DNA from: Nitrospirota bacterium
GTDB taxonomy: Bacteria; Nitrospirota; Thermodesulfovibrionia; Thermodesulfovibrionales; JdFR-86
Length of the DNA: 39,569 nt
NCBI GenBank assembly: GCA_037386965.1
Contig: JARRLN010000013.1
Span: forward strand, 1 to 39,569
Direction of reading: 5' to 3'
Shown: positions 24,959 to 33,879 of the stretch, one piece after another
Numbering within the stretch: position 1 is the first letter of the stretch
Layout: the number at the start of each line of letters is the position of its first letter
Notes under the pieces: model-generated
What the model saw: only the letters and a program-made list of their open reading frames with translations
What the model was told of the DNA's origin: nothing
Databases searched by the model: none
Program-made: the position numbers and the translations under genes

Positions 24959-25591
24959 TCAGACCCCCCGGCGTGCCGGGCCGAAGACGTACTTATGAAG
25001 CTGAAGGTGAAGCCGCACCGGAAGCCGGTCCTCAAGCATCAGGCGGGCCAGCTCCCCGGGGTCGAAGACGCCGAAGACGGGGGAGAAGAGAACCGTGCTC
25101 TGTTCCAGCCCGCGCTCCCGGACGAACTGCCTGGCCCACGCGTAATCCTCCCGCCCCGTAAGGACGAACTTCAGCTCGTCCTGGGGCCTCAGGCGCCCCA
25201 GGTTCCCGAGGTCCATGCGGTGGGACATGCCGCTTCCCGGCGTCTTCAGGTCAACAATCACCTTGGAGGGGCGGCTCACCCCGCCGATGTCCACACTGCC
25301 GTTGGTCTCCACAAGCACCACGTGCCCCCTTTCGGCCAGGCGCGAGACGAGCTCCTCCACCCCCTCCTGAAGGAGGGGCTCCCCGCCGGTAAGGGCCACG
25401 TGCTGAAGGCCCCTTTTTTGCACTTCGTCGAGAAGCTCCTGCACGCTGCACTGTCGGCCTCCTTCGTAGGCATAGGTGGTGTCGCAGTATGAGCAGCGGA
25501 GGTTACAGCCCGAAAACCGGACGAATGTCGTGGGGAACCCCTGGCTCGTGGACTCCCCCTGGATGCTTGAGAATAGTTCGATAACCCTCAT
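24959..25591 (-). CDS. queE: 7-carboxy-7-deazaguanine synthase
   Basis: Radical SAM enzyme converting 6-carboxytetrahydropterin to 7-carboxy-7-deazaguanine in the queuosine/7-deazapurine pathway. Start at 25591 (MRVIELFSSIQGES), giving 210 residues, typical length. CNLRCSYCDTTYA supplies the cluster cysteines 29, 33 and 36. The substrate-site features SSIQGES, FVRFSGCN, LTGGEPLLQ and VETNGS are all present. The gene overlaps the upstream HAD-like gene by ATGA. Other pathway genes (queC, queD) are not in the window. Confidence 0.93.
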   Translation of the reverse strand: MRVIELFSSIQGESTSQGFPTTFVRFSGCNLRCSYCDTTYAYEGGRQCSVQELLDEVQKRGLQHVALTGGEPLLQEGVEELVSRLAERGHVVLVETNGSVDIGGVSRPSKVIVDLKTPGSGMSHRMDLGNLGRLRPQDELKFVLTGREDYAWARQFVRERGLEQSTVLFSPVFGVFDPGELARLMLEDRLPVRLHLQLHKYVFGPARRGV

Positions 25592-26311
25592 TGCTTCTTC
25601 GGACGGAAGGCCGGGTCCTCGGCCACCTCCTTCCAACTCCTTACTTTTCTTGCGCCCTCGGCCTGCTCGAAACTGAAAGCGTGAAGCCCCTGCTCCGCGG
25701 CCCCGGCGGCCACCTCGGGGTCTCCTATGACGGCCCGTACGGCAAAGCCCTTCTTCTTGATCCATCCCGGAAGCCCCCCGGCGTTCCAGTCAAGAAGGGG
25801 GGCTTCCGGGAAACCGTTCTCCCGAAGCCACTCCCTCAGGGCGCCCCGTCCCAGGGGCAGGGCCGTCACGTAGAGCACGGGAAAGGCCTCCGATATCTTT
25901 TTCACCGCCTCCACGCTTCCCCGCCGGGGCTCCTTCGTAAGCGGCCCCTTGAAAAGGGCGCCCTCCACATGGACCAAGACGATGCGCGCCCCTCTCTCAA
26001 GCACCAGGAGCAGGCCGGCCCCCTCGGCCTCTCCCGAGGCGGTCTTCACCGTGTGCAGCCCGGCCCGCCGGGGAACGAACTCCATATAGGCAATGCCGTC
26101 CGCGCCGGAGAGGGTCTCCCCCAGCCTCTTTCCGTCGACATAGAAAGTCACCTCCTCGCCCCCCCTGGCAAAGAACATCCCCTTCGTATGGGCCTCGAGC
26201 ATGACCGGCGAGCCCACTGGCGCCAGGCTGTCCGGCACCTGCACCTCCGCGGCCTCCGCCAGGGAGAAAAGGGACAGGACAAGCCACAGGGCAAGGGCAT
26301 ACCACAGGGGC

Positions 26312-26337
<26 letters not shown>
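25588..26337 (-). CDS. Exported protein with Ig-like and degenerate HAD-like domains
   Basis: A 249-residue protein with an N-terminal signal sequence (about residues 10-30). An Ig-like segment (about 31-113; PVMLEAHTKGMFFARGGEEVTFYVDGKRL by position) precedes a HAD-like domain (about 118-245) similar to the LNS2/App1 phosphatidate-phosphatase group (VLYVTALPLGRGALREWLRENGFPEAPLL by position, and VIGDPEVAAGAAEQGL). The nucleophile strand that should read DxD reads VHVEGAL (His123, Glu125), so phosphatase activity is probably lost. It overlaps selB by 26 bases and queE by 4, an operon linked by translation coupling. Function unknown. Confidence 0.75.
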
Positions 26338-28180
<1,843 letters not shown>

Positions 28181-28187
28181 GATTATG

Positions 28188-28193
28188 ATTATA
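28188..28193 (-). promoter_or_regulatory. -10 element TATAAT of selB, leaderless
   Basis: Consensus TATAAT on the minus strand, 7 bases from the selB ATG; no Shine-Dalgarno sequence. The best -35 is TTGCAA at a long 19-base spacing (28213-28218). Confidence 0.5.
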
Positions 28194-28221
28194 CATCACA
28201 AGCTTCGGGGGCTTGCAAAGG

Positions 28222-28270
28222 AGGCCCTCCGCCGGGGCGGCCCCGCCGCGCAGCACCGGCGGCGAGGCCT
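28222..28270. other. Large GC-rich hairpin in the spacer between divergent selB and the DUF948 gene
   Basis: AGGCC and CCGCCGG (28222-28235) pair with CCGGCGG and AGGCC (28256-28269), with a nested GGCG/CGCC stem. Four T residues follow on the plus strand. Its place between two divergent promoters is odd for a terminator; it may insulate the two transcripts or be a structured leader or RNA. Confidence 0.5.
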
Positions 28271-28326
28271 TTTCGAGCCCTTTACAAAAGGTGAGCACAG
28301 TAATACAATGCACGGAAACACTGTGA

Positions 28327-28332
28327 TATAAT
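28327..28332 (+). promoter_or_regulatory. -10 element TATAAT of the DUF948-ytxH-hypAB unit
   Basis: Consensus TATAAT, 12 bases before the ATG at 28345. GGTGGAGG lies between them but only 2 bases from the ATG. The -35 region is poor (TACAAT at 28304-28309). Confidence 0.45.
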
Positions 28333-28344
28333 TCGGTGGAGGTC

Positions 28345-28725
28345 ATGACAGAGACAATTCTGGTGATAATAGCCGTCCTGGTGGCCCTGGGGGTCGGGTT
28401 CCTGATAGCCACCCTCTTCGAGCTGAAGAGGACGGTGTCTCAGACGGCGCAGTTCCTGCGAAACACCGAGACCTCCGTCAATGCGGCCTTCAAGGAGATG
28501 GAAGAGACCCTGAAGAGCATACGCGCCATTACGGACGACATCGGTGCCGTCAGCGGCGACCTGAAGCGGTTTTCCTCCTCCCTCACCCTCGTGGCCCGCA
28601 ATCTGAGGGAACTGGGGGAGATGATGGGCGACCTGTCCACCGAGGCCTCCCTCCGGGTGGCGGGCATCAAGGTGGGGGTGCGCACCGCTCTGGACGTGCT
28701 TGTCAGAAATATCCTGAGGAGATGA
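28345..28725 (+). CDS. DUF948-type membrane-anchored coiled-coil protein
   Basis: A 126-residue protein: one N-terminal transmembrane helix (about residues 4-24, ILVIIAVLVALGVGFLIATL), then an amphipathic helix with repeated Glu/Lys/Thr patterns (FELKRTVSQTAQFLRNTETSVNAAFKEMEETL by position), the usual DUF948 layout. Function unknown; the family is often beside YtxH-type proteins, as here. The ATG at 28345 is preferred over a GTG at 28336 because the latter lies only 3 bases from the -10 box. It is the first gene of a plus-strand run continuing through hypA, hypB and the cytochromes. Confidence 0.8.
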   Translation: MTETILVIIAVLVALGVGFLIATLFELKRTVSQTAQFLRNTETSVNAAFKEMEETLKSIRAITDDIGAVSGDLKRFSSSLTLVARNLRELGEMMGDLSTEASLRVAGIKVGVRTALDVLVRNILRR

Positions 28726-28735
28726 GGAGGAGCTT

Positions 28736-29050
28736 ATGAAAGAGGAAGGCGGGTTCGGAGCTGGTTCGGTCATGTTCTCCTTTCTGCTGGGCGGACTGGT
28801 GGGGGCCGGGTTGACCCTCTTGCTCTCGCCCCTCTCGGGCCCTGAGGCCAGAAGAAGGCTGCATGAGTACGCCGACGAGTTCGAGGACAGGGCCGAGCGG
28901 TACGCTCACGATGCCACGGAGAAGGCGTCCGCCGCAGTGGAGAAGGGCAAGGACTACCTGGAGGACAAGAAGAGCGTGGTCAGCTCCGCGGTCGACGCGG
29001 GCAAAGAGGCGTACGACAGGGAAAGGAAACGGCAGAAGAAAGAGGCCTGA
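28736..29050 (+). CDS. YtxH-domain small membrane protein
   Basis: A 104-residue protein with a Gly/Leu-rich transmembrane helix at about 10-30 (FSFLLGGLVGAGLTLLLSP) followed by the YtxH-like GPEARRRLHEYADEFEDRAERY and a Lys/Glu/Ala-rich helical tail. YtxH proteins are linked to general stress in other bacteria, with no defined biochemical role. GAGGAGG lies before the ATG. The stop codon overlaps the hypA start by one base (TGATG). Confidence 0.85.
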   Translation: MKEEGGFGAGSVMFSFLLGGLVGAGLTLLLSPLSGPEARRRLHEYADEFEDRAERYAHDATEKASAAVEKGKDYLEDKKSVVSSAVDAGKEAYDRERKRQKKEA

Positions 29051-29397
29051 TGCATGAGTGTTCCCTTGCCCTCGGTATCCTGGACATAGCCCAAAAGCAG
29101 TGTCGCGACGCCGGTTACAGCACCATAGAGTCCATCGATGTACGCGTGGGAAGCGCCTCCGGGGTCCTGGCCGATGCCCTCGCCTTCGCCTTTGACCTCG
29201 TAAAAAGAGACATCCCCGGGGCGGGCGACGCCGTCCTGAGAATCACCGAAATACCCCTCGGGGGCGTCTGTGCCGAATGCGGCCGGCGGTTCAGCACGAC
29301 GGAGCAGTTCATTCTCGCCTGCCCGCACTGCGGAGGCGCGGACTTCCGCCTGGACGCGGGCCGGGAGCTGGACGTTACCCAGATAGAGGTGCAATGA
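29050..29397 (+). CDS. hypA: Hydrogenase/urease nickel chaperone HypA
   Basis: A 115-residue cytoplasmic Ni- and Zn-binding protein that inserts Ni into NiFe hydrogenase precursors together with HypB. The N-terminal Met-His-Glu (MHE), whose His2 is the Ni ligand, is intact. The structural Zn site is formed by Cys74/Cys77 (CAEC) and Cys91/Cys94 (CPHC). Length is standard. The gene overlaps ytxH by one base and is followed by hypB after one base, so expression is coupled. No hydrogenase structural gene is in the window. Confidence 0.95.
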   Translation: MHECSLALGILDIAQKQCRDAGYSTIESIDVRVGSASGVLADALAFAFDLVKRDIPGAGDAVLRITEIPLGGVCAECGRRFSTTEQFILACPHCGGADFRLDAGRELDVTQIEVQ

Positions 29398-29398
29398 G

Positions 29399-30061
29399 AT
29401 GAAGATTAACGTGGTTTCCCGCATCCTGGAGGCCAACGACCGTCTGGCCATGGAAAACAGGGAGGTGTTCGACCGGAGCGGCACCACCGTGGTGAACCTG
29501 ATGTCCGCACCCGGAGCCGGCAAGACCACCCTCCTTGCGCGGAGCATCGAGCGTCTGGGCAAGCAGATGCGCATAGGGGTGGTGGAAGGGGACATCCAGG
29601 GGACCTACGACGCCGAGCAGATAGGCGGCCTGGGAGTGCCGGTCGTACAGATCAACACCGGCGGAGCCTGCCACCTGGACGCCAGCATGGTACGCGAGGC
29701 CCTGGAGGGCATGGACCTGGGCGCCCTTGACATGCTGGTCATAGAGAACGTGGGCAACCTTGTCTGCCCGGCCGAGTTTCAGGTGGGTGAGCACGCCAAG
29801 GCCATGATTCTCAGCCTCAGCGAGGGGCACGACAAGCCGCTGAAGTACCCCCTCATGTTTCAGCAATCCCAGGCCCTGGTCATCAACAAGATGGACCTCC
29901 TGCCCCATGTGGACGCCGATGTTGGTAAAATAAAGAAAGACGCCCTTTCCCTGAACCCTGCGCTCAGGGTCTTCGAAGTCTCCTGCAAGACCGGGGAGGG
30001 GCTTACGGAGTGGACCGGGTGGCTCAAGGAGTTGCACGCCGCCCGCCTTCCATCACAATAA
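29399..30061 (+). CDS. hypB: Hydrogenase nickel-incorporation GTPase HypB
   Basis: A 220-residue SIMIBI-class GTPase partner of HypA. The P-loop SAPGAGKTT is at about 36-44; GVVEGDIQGTYDAEQ, the Ni/Zn-site TGGACHLDASMV, the ENVGNLVCP strand and the NKMD guanine-specificity motif follow. The N terminus lacks both the His-rich stretch and the CxxCxC-type high-affinity Ni site of some HypB proteins, so storage of Ni is unlikely. The start is one base after the hypA stop. Confidence 0.96.
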   Translation: MKINVVSRILEANDRLAMENREVFDRSGTTVVNLMSAPGAGKTTLLARSIERLGKQMRIGVVEGDIQGTYDAEQIGGLGVPVVQINTGGACHLDASMVREALEGMDLGALDMLVIENVGNLVCPAEFQVGEHAKAMILSLSEGHDKPLKYPLMFQQSQALVINKMDLLPHVDADVGKIKKDALSLNPALRVFEVSCKTGEGLTEWTGWLKELHAARLPSQ

Positions 30062-30095
30062 GAAGGCCGTACAGGCCGGAGAGGGGAGGAAGCAC

Positions 30096-30135
30096 CCGGC
30101 GCCGTGCCGGACGGGACGCAGGGAAGCCGTCCCGT
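30096..30135 (+). other. Two stem-loops in the spacer before the small membrane protein gene
   Basis: CCGGC/GCCGG (30096-30110) and ACGGGAC/GTCCCGT (30111-30135, loop of 11) lie back to back, the second ending 8 bases before the ATG. No T tract follows. They could be a processing or attenuation element inside the operon; no riboswitch class is recognised. Confidence 0.4.
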
Positions 30136-30143
30136 GACCGCAA

Positions 30144-30446
30144 ATGGAGCTTTCGCGCCAGAGAGGGAAAAAAATCATAACCGCCGGGGCCGTCGCCGGG
30201 GCCCTGCTGGCCATTACGGTGGCGCTGCTGATGGATGTCATTTACGCCGATGCCCTTCAGGGCACCTGGCGTGATGCCATAGCCCACGACCTCGGGGCGC
30301 TGCTCTCCCTGAACGTCTCTCCCGACAGTATCCTCGTCTACGGGCTCTTCCTTCTCGTGCTCCTTTTCCTCGGCTCCTTCGGGGCGTTCCTGGGCATGGT
30401 CTTCTCCTTCATCGTCTACCGCTTCCTCTCTTTCCTGGGGTCATGA
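30144..30446 (+). CDS. Small two-helix membrane protein upstream of the ten-CXXCH cytochrome
   Basis: One hundred residues with two hydrophobic helices (about 10-31 and 63-96) separated by a short polar loop. A basic N terminus (MELSRQRGKK) suggests both termini are cytoplasmic. No haem motif and no named domain. It overlaps the cytochrome gene by ATGA at 30443-30446, so the two products are likely made together and may form one membrane complex. No Shine-Dalgarno sequence is visible; a stem-loop ends just before the start. Confidence 0.7.
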   Translation: MELSRQRGKKIITAGAVAGALLAITVALLMDVIYADALQGTWRDAIAHDLGALLSLNVSPDSILVYGLFLLVLLFLGSFGAFLGMVFSFIVYRFLSFLGS

Positions 30447-31285
30447 AACACAAGACCAGCATCATCGTGCTTGTGGCCATCATCTCGGTCCTCGGTGTCG
30501 TCACGGCCTACAAGTACTACCGCTTCATGGAAGAAGACCCTGCCTTCTGCTCCCTCTGCCACATGACCGAGGAGGGCTACCGCTCCTGGGAGCAGAGCAA
30601 GCACTACACGCTCATCTGCCAGGAGTGCCACAGGATGAGCATGATAGAGGGCAACAAGCTCCTTGTGGCATACTACGTGGCCGGCAAAAAAGACATCGAC
30701 CAGAAGCACGGCCGCAAGGCCCCCTGGGAGGTCTGCCAGAACTGCCACAGCCGCGCCGCCACCCAGGGCTCCATCACTTTCCGGGAGAGCTACGGCCACG
30801 CCCGCCACGTCTTCATGCAGGGCATCTCCTGCCGGCAGTGCCACGTGGGAGAGATGCACCGCTTCAACGTCGATTCCAGCCGCTGCCAGAAATGCCACGT
30901 GGACAAGCTCGTCCACGGCATGGGCACGGCGGGGCTTCACTGCCTCAACTGCCACAGCTTCACGGAGGCTGCCGAGCACATGACCTCTTCGAAGCGCTGC
31001 TATGGTTGCCATGACGACATCCCCACCCGCGGGGTGATGTCCCAGCTGGAATGCTACGACTGCCACCACCCCCACCGCATCCTGACCGTCGAGAGCAAGG
31101 ACTGCCTCGGAGAGTGCCACGGCCCCGAGGTCAGGGCGGGCGTGCACGGCAAACACCTGGCCGTAACCTCCCTCACCTGCCTCGATTGCCATAAGCCCCA
31201 TACCTGGGTCGTCCGCAAGGAAGGGGCCAAGGGACTCTGCGACAGGTGTCACGAGTACAGAGACCCGGCCACCTTCATCTACTGA
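30443..31285 (+). CDS. Membrane-anchored cytochrome c with ten CXXCH sites plus one CX3CH
   Basis: A 280-residue protein with an N-terminal transmembrane anchor (about 5-26), the rest periplasmic. Ten CXXCH haem c sites are visible: CSLCH, CQECH, CQNCH, CRQCH, CQKCH, CLNCH, CYGCH, CYDCH, CLDCH and CDRCH. One CLGECH (Cys221, Cys225, His226) has a three-residue spacer and could bind an eleventh haem if the maturation system accepts it. The first site, CSLCHM right after the anchor, resembles NapC/NrfH-type quinol dehydrogenases, so it may take electrons from the quinol pool. It is coupled to the two-helix protein upstream and lies just before a sigma-54 promoter. Confidence 0.9.
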   Translation: MKHKTSIIVLVAIISVLGVVTAYKYYRFMEEDPAFCSLCHMTEEGYRSWEQSKHYTLICQECHRMSMIEGNKLLVAYYVAGKKDIDQKHGRKAPWEVCQNCHSRAATQGSITFRESYGHARHVFMQGISCRQCHVGEMHRFNVDSSRCQKCHVDKLVHGMGTAGLHCLNCHSFTEAAEHMTSSKRCYGCHDDIPTRGVMSQLECYDCHHPHRILTVESKDCLGECHGPEVRAGVHGKHLAVTSLTCLDCHKPHTWVVRKEGAKGLCDRCHEYRDPATFIY

Positions 31286-31310
31286 GACCTCCCCCTCTCC
31301 CAGCCTCGGC

Positions 31311-31344
31311 TTGCACAATTGCAAAACAATTTGCCCGAATGCAA
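31311..31344 (+). promoter_or_regulatory. Tandem enhancer-like dyads TTGC-N6-GCAA, 20 bp apart
   Basis: TTGCACAATTGCAA (31311-31324) and TTGCCCGAATGCAA (31331-31344) share TTGC-N6-GCAA with different centres. The dyad centres are exactly 20 bases apart, two helical turns. Relative to the start predicted from the sigma-54 element (about 31414) they lie near -96 and -76, the usual place for a NtrC-type activator. I infer they bind the regulator encoded at 34528-35892. Confidence 0.65.
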
Positions 31345-31387
31345 AGCCATAGTGCTCCTCTTTCTTTTCTTTCGCGCACTTCCGTGC

Positions 31388-31403
31388 TGGCACGGATGAT
31401 GCT
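31388..31403 (+). promoter_or_regulatory. Sigma-54 promoter of the membrane protein/cytochrome operon
   Basis: TGGCACGGATGATGCT differs from TGGCACG-N4-TTGCW at one base only. The GG-N10-GC core is exact. The predicted start at about 31414 lies 32 bases before the first gene, which has AAAGGAGG. Confidence 0.78.
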
Positions 31404-31445
31404 CCATGTATGGCAAGAGCGGACCCAAGCGAAAGGAGGCACACC

Positions 31446-31781
31446 ATGAAAGAGTCTCTGGCCACGAGAATGGGATTCATCGGGGCGGGCGTAGGGTTGG
31501 CTCTCTTTGCTGTTTTCGGACTTCTTCCGGGGGCGTTCCTCGGTGGGGTTCTGGGCCTGAACATGGCGAATCTGATTTTCGGGGCCGGGGCGGTTCCGTC
31601 GCTTCTGCCGAGGATTCTCATCGTCATCGGCATGCTGACGGGCGTGATGGTGGCGGGTCTGGTCTTCCTGGCCGCCGGAGGCGCCCTGGGATGGCTCGTC
31701 GGCCTGGCGACGGAGTCCGTAAAGGCAGCCCGGGCCCGGGCCCATGACAAGGCGGGTGGTCTTCCCGGCGAAAAGCGTTAA
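31446..31781 (+). CDS. Small membrane protein, first gene of the sigma-54 operon
   Basis: A 111-residue protein with two or three Gly/Leu/Val-rich hydrophobic segments (about 9-46 and 57-84) and a basic tail. The 31446 start has AAAGGAGG at ideal spacing; a longer frame starts inside the untranslated leader. It contains no haem site. It is related in pattern to the next gene (GLLPG near the first helix, RILI..G at the start of the second), suggesting tandem duplication. Function unknown; being led by the cytochrome operon's promoter suggests a membrane component or assembly factor of the electron-transfer complex. Confidence 0.75.
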   Translation: MKESLATRMGFIGAGVGLALFAVFGLLPGAFLGGVLGLNMANLIFGAGAVPSLLPRILIVIGMLTGVMVAGLVFLAAGGALGWLVGLATESVKAARARAHDKAGGLPGEKR

Positions 31782-31831
31782 GGGCACTTTACAATCTGCC
31801 CAAAAATAAAGAAGGTAAAGGAGGGATGCGG

Positions 31832-32179
31832 ATGAAGGAGGACAGGTTTTCCACGCTCAAGGCAGGCAGACGCGTGGGGGCCGTAGTCGGCGGGATAATT
31901 TTCGTGCTCCTGGGCATTGTTCCGGGCTTGTACTTCGGGAGCTACGCAACGGTTGTCCTGCTGTCTCATCTGACGGGGGGGCCTATCGAGACGGGGATTC
32001 TGACGCGGGCGCTTATCGCCTCGGGAATCATACTGGGACTTTTCTGCACCGCGGCGCTGAGCATCGTGGCGGGTTCCCTGGCCGGCATGGTCCTGGCCCT
32101 GGCGGGGGACGCGCTCACCTCGACCCTGTGGCCCCGGAGGAAGCAGCGGGAATCGCAAACCGCGGCCACCGTAAACTAA
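31832..32179 (+). CDS. Small membrane protein, paralogue of the preceding gene
   Basis: A 115-residue protein with a basic N terminus and two long hydrophobic regions (about 14-45 and 55-90). The alignment by eye with the previous product keeps GI/LVPG, a G-rich first helix, RALIASGIILG against RILIVIGMLTG, and a closing GSLAGMVLALAGDA against GGALGWLVGLATES. The 31832 ATG is chosen because AAGGAGG (31818-31824) is 7 bases away; the ATG at 31826 directly abuts it. No haem site. It is followed by the heptahaem cytochrome gene with AAAGGAG. Confidence 0.75.
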   Translation: MKEDRFSTLKAGRRVGAVVGGIIFVLLGIVPGLYFGSYATVVLLSHLTGGPIETGILTRALIASGIILGLFCTAALSIVAGSLAGMVLALAGDALTSTLWPRRKQRESQTAATVN

Positions 32180-32205
32180 AAAACGCGTAAAGGAGACATG
32201 CGTAG

Positions 32206-33162
32206 ATGAAAGCCACTCATACCTTTCTTCTGATGTGCGCAGCACTTCTCCTCTTGCCCATAGTGGCCGCGGCTGGTGTGAATTCCGGGTGCATCGTCTG
32301 TCACAACGCCAGCGTCGGCACCGTCACGGGTGAGAAGGGAGAGGTGAACCTCAGGGTTGACCCCGCACGGTTCGACAGGTCCGTCCACGGGTTCCTCTCC
32401 TGCACGGACTGCCACGAGAAGTACGCCGGCAACCCTCATGCGGCACCCTCGGGGTACGTAAGCCCCGAGGTGCAGAAAATAGCGCAGGAAGTGCGGCCCA
32501 AGGCACAGGCCGACCCCGTGGCCATGGCGGCCTGCTCCAAGTGCCATCCGGAAATCTATGAGAAGGTCCTGGGCAGCGTGCACGGGGAAAATGTGGTCGA
32601 GAAAGGCAAGACGGACGGCGCCCTGTGCGTGGACTGCCATGGAAGCCCGCACTACGTGCTGGCTTCGGACGCGAGCACGTCTCCCGTCAACCGGGCCAAT
32701 GTCGTGCAGACATGCGGTACCTGTCACCGAAACGGCGGGGTCGCCGCCTCCTACGATATCGAGGGAGACGTCATGAAGACTTTCGAGGAGAGCTTCCACG
32801 GCAAGAAGCTCGCCTTGGGCCACACGGGCGCCCCCACCTGCATCAACTGCCACGGCTACCATGACGTCAAGGCCAGCGACGACCCGACCTCTCCCGTGTT
32901 CGGCGCCAACAAGATAAAGACCTGCGGCAAATGCCATGAAGGGGCCAACCAGAAGTTCGTCGCAGCCATCACGCACCAGGAAGTGGGCCCCATTCCACAT
33001 TACGCGGAGAAGGGCCTTATCCTTCTGACCATGTCCGTCATCGCCTTTACGGTAATGCACGTCATCCTGGAGGCCTATGCGGACATCAGGGACACGTTCT
33101 TCCGCAGGGTCCCGGCTGAAGCAAAAAAGAAGAAGGAGGAAGAGGAGGAGGAAACCGCATGA
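32206..33162 (+). CDS. Heptahaem cytochrome c with C-terminal membrane anchor (CbcA-like)
   Basis: A 318-residue periplasmic cytochrome. The signal peptide ends near residue 23; seven CXXCH sites follow (CIVCH, CTDCH, CSKCH, CVDCH, CGTCH, CINCH, CGKCH). Many extra His residues (SVHG, SFHG, THQEVG) could be distal ligands. A single transmembrane helix near 275-297 and a Lys/Glu-rich cytoplasmic tail end the protein. The layout of a seven-haem protein tied by its tail to the membrane, coupled by ATGA to a cytochrome b gene, matches a quinol-oxidising bc-type complex like CbcBA of Geobacter as I remember it. I infer it passes electrons from the b subunit to periplasmic carriers. Confidence 0.9.
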   Translation: MKATHTFLLMCAALLLLPIVAAAGVNSGCIVCHNASVGTVTGEKGEVNLRVDPARFDRSVHGFLSCTDCHEKYAGNPHAAPSGYVSPEVQKIAQEVRPKAQADPVAMAACSKCHPEIYEKVLGSVHGENVVEKGKTDGALCVDCHGSPHYVLASDASTSPVNRANVVQTCGTCHRNGGVAASYDIEGDVMKTFEESFHGKKLALGHTGAPTCINCHGYHDVKASDDPTSPVFGANKIKTCGKCHEGANQKFVAAITHQEVGPIPHYAEKGLILLTMSVIAFTVMHVILEAYADIRDTFFRRVPAEAKKKKEEEEEETA

Positions 33163-33875
33163 AAAACGAACAGACCGAAGTCCAGAGATTTGACATACAT
33201 TTCAGGATCCAGCACGTCGTCATGTTCACCACGTTTCTCACCCTCTCCTTCACGGGCTGGGGCCTCAAGTACGCGCAGGTGGACGTCTCCCACTGGCTCA
33301 TCCGCCTTTTCGGCGGCCCGGAGACGGCGGGCATCATCCACAGGGTGGCCGGCGTCACCATGATCGCGGATTTCACGTACCATCTCGTGTACCTGGCGTA
33401 CAGGAAGTACAAGGGGCAGCTCAGGCTCTTCCGGAAGGAAACCACGATTATCCCCCTGCCCAAGGACGTCAAGGACGTCGTCCACAACTTCCTCTACTTC
33501 CTGGGCGTCGTCAAGACGAAGCCGCAGTTCGCCAAGTTCTCCTATGCCCAGAAGTTCGACTATTGGGCGGTCTTCTGGGGCATGTTCATCATCGGATTTT
33601 CGGGATTCTGCCTGGCCTTCCCCATCTTCATGTCGACTTTCTTCCCCCAGGCCATCAGCGGCTGGGTATGGCAGCTCCTGGCCATCATGCACAGCGACGA
33701 AGCGCTCCTGGCCATCGTGTTCATCCTGTTCTGGCACTTCTACAACGAGCACCTCAAGCCGGAGGTCTTCCCGATGAGCTGGGTCTGGCTGACCGGCCGG
33801 ATACCCCTGGCGGAACTGAAGCACAAGCATCCCCTGGAGTATGAACTGCTGTACAAGGACAACAAGGAAGAGTGA
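33159..33875 (+). CDS. Membrane cytochrome b, di-haem type (CbcB-like)
   Basis: A 238-residue inner-membrane protein with four hydrophobic helices, resembling the cytochrome b561/formate-dehydrogenase gamma class. Candidate haem b ligands are His19 in RIQHVVMF, the His in IIHRVAGV, the His in DFTYHLVY, and two His in the last helix (ILFWHFYNEH). It overlaps the heptahaem gene by ATGA (33159-33162), indicating a tight complex. It would oxidise menaquinol and hand electrons to the heptahaem subunit. A KEE-rich C terminus is cytoplasmic. Confidence 0.9.
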   Translation: MKNEQTEVQRFDIHFRIQHVVMFTTFLTLSFTGWGLKYAQVDVSHWLIRLFGGPETAGIIHRVAGVTMIADFTYHLVYLAYRKYKGQLRLFRKETTIIPLPKDVKDVVHNFLYFLGVVKTKPQFAKFSYAQKFDYWAVFWGMFIIGFSGFCLAFPIFMSTFFPQAISGWVWQLLAIMHSDEALLAIVFILFWHFYNEHLKPEVFPMSWVWLTGRIPLAELKHKHPLEYELLYKDNKEE

Positions 33876-33879
33876 GGAT

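Noticed and set aside
30062-30143. Possible GEMM or cobalamin riboswitch before the small membrane protein (GGGACGCAGGGAAGCC looks suggestive)
   Set aside because: The matching upstream half of the GEMM fold and the cobalamin B12 box are absent; only two simple stem-loops remain.
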